From assembly GCA_030549495.1 (NCBI GenBank), contig JAUIRK010001034.1, positions 1,240,001 through 1,304,000 on the forward strand: DNA of 64,000 bases, written 5' to 3'. Below are positions 60,407 to 64,000 of the stretch, one piece after another; position 1 is the first letter of the stretch; each line of letters opens with the position of its first letter. Made by a program: the position numbers and the translations under genes. The DNA comes from Nectonema munidae (lineage: Eukaryota > Nematomorpha > Nectonematoida > Nectonematidae). The notes under the pieces are model-generated. The model saw only the letters and a list, made by a program, of their open reading frames with translations. It was not told where the DNA came from and did not search any database.

Positions 60407-62585
60407 ATGTCAACAAGCAGTCAAGAAAACATCTTTATGATTGGTATTCCTCTTGAATCAGATTTTAAGGATTTCAAGCAACTTCCAACCAAAAAAGATG
60501 TGATAAAAGTTGTTTTACTTTATTAAGAAACCCAAAAAACAGTAAGAGAATCTTGTTATTTTGTGGCGAGTGAGCTTATCAAAATATGGGAGATTGCTAT
60601 CTGCTACATCTCATAAACCGTTCATAGTAAAAAAAATTCATTCCCTGTATGAAAAACATGAAAAATTAAAGAAAAACAAAAAACGTTAAAGTAGAACACA
60701 AATTATAAAAATAACAGAGTTTTGTAAAAAAACTCGAAAAATTATTTGATATCTCACATTCAAACTTTACTTCTTTAATTCGTAATAAAGAAGACATGAG
60801 TTTTCTTGAAGATCAGAAAGGTCTGAGGAAAATGTTTATTGGGAAGGAAGATAAAGACTTCTTAAAAAAAGCATTGAAATTATCAAAAAGGAACGAGTAT
60901 TATAAGAAATGTATTCAGGATAACGAGAAAATCTTGGAAAGTCTTCGATTGGAATGAAAAGCGACATTTCTTCATCTTCTGATAGTTAAGAACAGATATT
61001 TCTGAAAATGCCCCATTTCTTCAGCTGATAGTTTTGTGTCTTCTTCTCATGATACTAAAAGTTTTGAAAACGCTAAGAAAGTAATAGAAAACGAAGACTT
61101 TATTGCTGCTTTGGATAGAACTGGAACTTCTACAAGAAAGGCTCTTCATCTTGTAACACCGCTCTAAAAGCTGTAGGTTTTGATGTGAATAACTGACGCT
61201 ATCTACATCATCTTTATATAGATCAAGAAAAAAGTGCTCAACAATTGCTCAAAAATAAAAGAATCTTTTAATCCTAATACTCCAATGATAATACATTTTG
61301 ATTCAAAATTGCTACCGGATAATAATAGAAATAAATTCGAGCGTGTTCCCATTGTTATATCAGGCAAAAATGTAGAAAAACTTCTAAAATCCCTAAATTG
61401 TTACGTGGAACTGGAGAATCGATTGGTAAAGAAGTTTTGAGAACATTAGAAGATTGGCCAGCTTGCTTACCTTGGATTGCAGAATTGTGTTTTGATACAA
61501 CTGCAAGTAATACAGAAAACAAAGGAGCGCTCAATCATTCAGAATGGAGTTGATCACCGTTTACTCTTCTTTGCTTGTAGACACCATATTCATGAATTGA
61601 TGATTGCTGCAGTAATGGATATTTTTTTGTTTCTAAGGGTCCAGATATTACTTTTTTCACTAGATTTAAATCAAAATGGTGCGAAATTGACCAAAGTTCT
61701 TTTCAACCGTTTAAAATAAACAAAATTTCTCCTGATGCTTTTGATGATTGGGTTTACCTTAAAAGAAAAGAATTGAGTACATTTTTAGAAGAGCAGTTAG
61801 TGAAAAAACAGGTCAGAGGAGATTATCGAGAATTTTTGGAATTATCCCTGATATTTTTAGGTGAGCCTTTGGTTCGAAAGTTTAGATCTCCTGGAGCTTA
61901 CCACAGAGCTCGTTGGATGGCGAAATGCATTTATTGTATCAAAATATATTTATTCAGAAATGAATTTAAAATGAAAGCTAATGAAGTTAAGAATTTGAGA
62001 AGAATTTGCGTTTTTATTGTTACAGTCTATGCTAAATTCTGGTTTACTTCTTCACACGCAGCAAATACTCCAGTCATTGATCTTCAACTTTTATGTCTTT
62101 TGGAGGATTACCATACAATGTTGATTGTAGTATTGCAAAGGCTGCTATTGGTAAAATGAGAAGACATCTTTGGTATCTTAGTGAAGATCTAATACCATTG
62201 GCATTTTATTCGCATCTTGTCAACCTAGAAGAAAAACAAAAAATGCTGAATAATCTTCTACATAAAGAACCTTTGAAAGGTGATGGAAGACGTTTCGAGT
62301 GGAAAGGATCCTTCAAAAATATGCGAATTGAAGAGTTTGTGACAAAACGATCGAAAAATTTCTTTGAAGCTCTGAAACTTCCTTTTCCAGCTTTAGGATG
62401 GGAAGATATCACAGGAACAGTTGCTAGCATAAGTTGTGAACGACATAGCAGAAAGAGCAGTATCGCTAGCAACTGATTTTAACTCAATGCTTACCACAGA
62501 AGAAGATGACAAACAATTTCTTTTTCAAGTAGTGGAGTACCATAGGAGTTCAGTTGGTCATCCGTGTAAAAAGGCATTAAAATAG
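60407..62585 (+). pseudogene. Broken DDE-type transposase of the 59939 element
   Basis: The frame starts MSTSSQENIFMIGIPLESDF at 60407. Conserved-looking blocks in order are MIIHFDSKLLPD (near 61282), AELCFDTTASNT (near 61480), FFACRHHIHELM (near 61568) and FRSPGAYHRARWMAKCIYCI (near 61880). After these come IGKMRRHLWYLSEDL (near 62150) and a C-terminus VVNDIAERAVSLATDFNSML then QVVEYHR, ending in a stop at 62583-62585. The D...D...CxxH...E arrangement is that of an RNase H-fold transposase with the C(2)H motif seen in several cut-and-paste superfamilies. The reading frame changes many times and carries many stops between 60520 and 61230, so the copy is dead. Full-length product would be about 700 residues. 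I recall related proteins as uncharacterised repeats in cnidarian and arthropod genomes. Confidence 0.7.
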
Positions 62586-62629
62586 TTTCAGCTTTTGATA
62601 ATATCAATAAATAATAACCTTTATCATAT

Positions 62630-62775
62630 ACTAATTACTTCTTATCCTGTTGGTTACATCTAAAAAAAAGAAAACTTTTCATAGATATCTGAACCAATGT
62701 CATTTACTAACTACTTTTTATTCTGTTGTTTACATTTGAAAAAAAGAGGACTTTCCATGGATTTTCATACTTTTT
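62630..62775 (+). repeat. Pair of 76-bp-spaced direct repeats
   Basis: ACTAATTACTTCTTATCCTG and TTGGTTACATCTAAAAAAAA from 62630 recur as ACTAACTACTTTTTATTCTG and TTGTTTACATTTGAAAAAAA from 62706. They lie between the transposase stop and the right end of the element, where subterminal binding repeats can occur. Confidence 0.6.
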
Positions 62776-62927
62776 GAGCTGTGGGTAAATAAGAATTTCT
62801 GAATTTAAAACTTTGCCCAAATGTTTTTTACGTATAGGAGACACAATTCAAACAGTGTTTCACAAAAAATGAAAACTTTTCATTTTTTGGAACACCCTAA
62901 TACTCACACATATCATAAGCTTCTTAT

Positions 62928-63205
62928 CAGGGCCTGCGTTAGGCCACTGCAACCTATGCGGCCACAGTGGGCCCCGCGCTTCTCATTTTTCATTTTGATG
63001 ATATATTGTATGATTTCGCTAAACACAAGGTTCGCAAAGTAAAGTTACTTTGATCGTCATTTTGTGTTAATGAAAAAGTAATAAAACAAATCTCTTTTCT
63101 TTTTTTCAAAATCTTATTTCTCACTTTTAATCTTTTTTCTTACCCACACTGGGCCCCGCGCAATCCATTTTGCATAGGGCCCCGCGAACACTAGGGCCGG
63201 CCCTG
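62928..63205. mobile_element. hAT-type MITE with GGCCCCGCG arms
   Basis: The left end CAGGGCCTGCGTTAGGCCAC and right end GAACACTAGGGCCGGCCCTG are inverted repeats. The left flank CTTCTTAT and right flank GCTCTTAT agree at six of eight bases. Inside, TGGGCCCCGCGC occurs twice in the same orientation. It is 278 bp, GC-rich at its ends and non-coding. Confidence 0.78.
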
Positions 63206-63209
63206 GCTC

Positions 63210-64000
63210 TTATGACAATACTTGTTCACACAAAAACTAAGTGAAAACGCGTGTACTACGCTCACACATATTATAATCCTGATTCATCACTCATCATATG
63301 GAATGTTAATAATATGGTCGAAATCTGTAAAATGTAATTCATGTTATAACATGCTCGGTTTAAGGAGGTTGAAACAAAGTTGGGCCGGTCATAAATGCTC
63401 GATGTACGGAATAGAGAGGTGGTGGGATTAGAGAATATTATATAAACTGAATTTAATACAGAAATAAACAGTGCTAGGAGCTTTTACTGTAATATATAAT
63501 CTTGCAATTATAATTAGTTTCAATTAAAAGACCGCTTTTAAAATATGTTTAATTTAAGTTATAGACAAAAATTTAACAAAAAATAAATGTATAAGAAGAA
63601 GAAGAAGAAGAAATTTATTTACAAATTCGATACACACATAACAAGTCTTTATGATTTATGCGTAGCGTAATTCAAAAGAAAAAAAAGAAAAGAAAAATCT
63701 TTAGCAAAAAAGTTTGAATAATGTTATGTAGAACAATGTTAAAAAATGAGTGAAGACATGTAAGCGGATGTATTTCCAAAGGTTTATGAAAACCGCTTTA
63801 GGAAAAATACACCATCAAAGAGACAAGGATAAAGCATCAGGATGAAATGAGTACATGAAATATCATTAGCTAATTATTTTGACAGATATAGCAATTAACA
63901 ACATTACAAGTCGTTTTTTCTCTATATGAAGAAATGAACCAATCTTTCATGATGAGTTTCATTTTCTTTACTGAAGAGCAACTTTCTGCTATGAAGCTTC
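63210..64000. other. Gene-free right flank
   Basis: An AAG microsatellite lies at 63596-63611. Nothing else was recognised. Confidence 0.5.

Larger units (their letters stand above)
59939..62899 (+). mobile_element. 2.96-kb DNA transposon of uncertain superfamily
   Basis: The left end is TAGGGTGTCCAGCTTGG and the right end, inverted, TAGGGTGTTCCAAAAAATG. ATACTC lies just outside on both sides (59933-59938 and 62900-62905), a 6-bp target duplication. A broken transposase occupies 60407-62585. Two imperfect direct copies of a 70-bp segment lie after it (62630 and 62706). A 6-bp duplication is unusual; IS3EU is one eukaryotic superfamily reported with it, but I cannot confirm that identity. hAT is unlikely, because the duplication is not 8 bp and the C-terminal hAT block is absent. 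Confidence 0.75.

Noticed and set aside
1-64000. Retroviruses, LTR elements, Polintons or other capsid-bearing elements
   Set aside because: No LTR pairs, gag/pol, capsid or envelope-like frames were recognised; the one RT fragment is of non-LTR type.

Overview
The window is AT-rich, intron-rich animal DNA. It looks like an arthropod, perhaps a crustacean such as a copepod. That reading rests on short exons in long AT-rich introns and on a load of pogo/Tigger, hAT, piggyBac and other DNA-transposon relics; no species marker is visible. There are no bacterial operons, no CRISPR array, no rRNA and no intact tRNA. I saw no retrovirus, LTR element or Polinton.

One host gene dominates the left 37 kb: the 3' part of an ankyrin gene on the minus strand. 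Seventeen exons can be placed from 36867 down to 2323 (or 2201), and every junction has GT..AG borders and a matching reading phase. In protein order they encode ZU5-1 (36867-36421), ZU5-2 (36164-34226), the UPA region (30848-27438) and then a tail of about 900 residues that looks disordered (24944-2323). No ankyrin repeats are recognisable to the right, so the 5' part lies outside the window or in exons I could not find. No death domain is recognisable between UPA and tail.

Inside the 13.9-kb intron between 24702 and 10847 there is a candidate internal first exon (17150-17009). It encodes a very hydrophobic N-terminus and splices in phase to the tail exons. This layout recalls the vertebrate small ankyrin-1 isoforms, where an internal promoter puts a membrane anchor on an ankyrin C-terminus. 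It is the most interesting host-gene observation here.

The introns and the right-hand 20 kb are a graveyard of transposable elements. They include Tigger-like elements (19899-21236, 31361-33773), a LINE reverse-transcriptase fragment (25378-26090), several hAT elements and hAT MITEs (18700, 26453, 28573 with a nested MITE at 28609, 40144, 53135, 57151, 62928), a tRNA-derived SINE with a perfect 13-bp target duplication (36974-37095) and a nested composite (39425-42208). There is also a piggyBac relic split by a MITE (56744-57870) and an 840-bp tandem duplication (57925-59604).

At 59939-62899 lies a 2.96-kb element with TAGGGTGT ends and a 6-bp target duplication. Its broken transposase carries FDSKLLPD, CFDTTASN and CRHH motifs, and I cannot place it in a superfamily with confidence. 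It is the best candidate here for an undescribed mobile-element family. Two unclassified repeat families, at 13355/37501/37759 and at 21976/51229/51386, also recur within the window.
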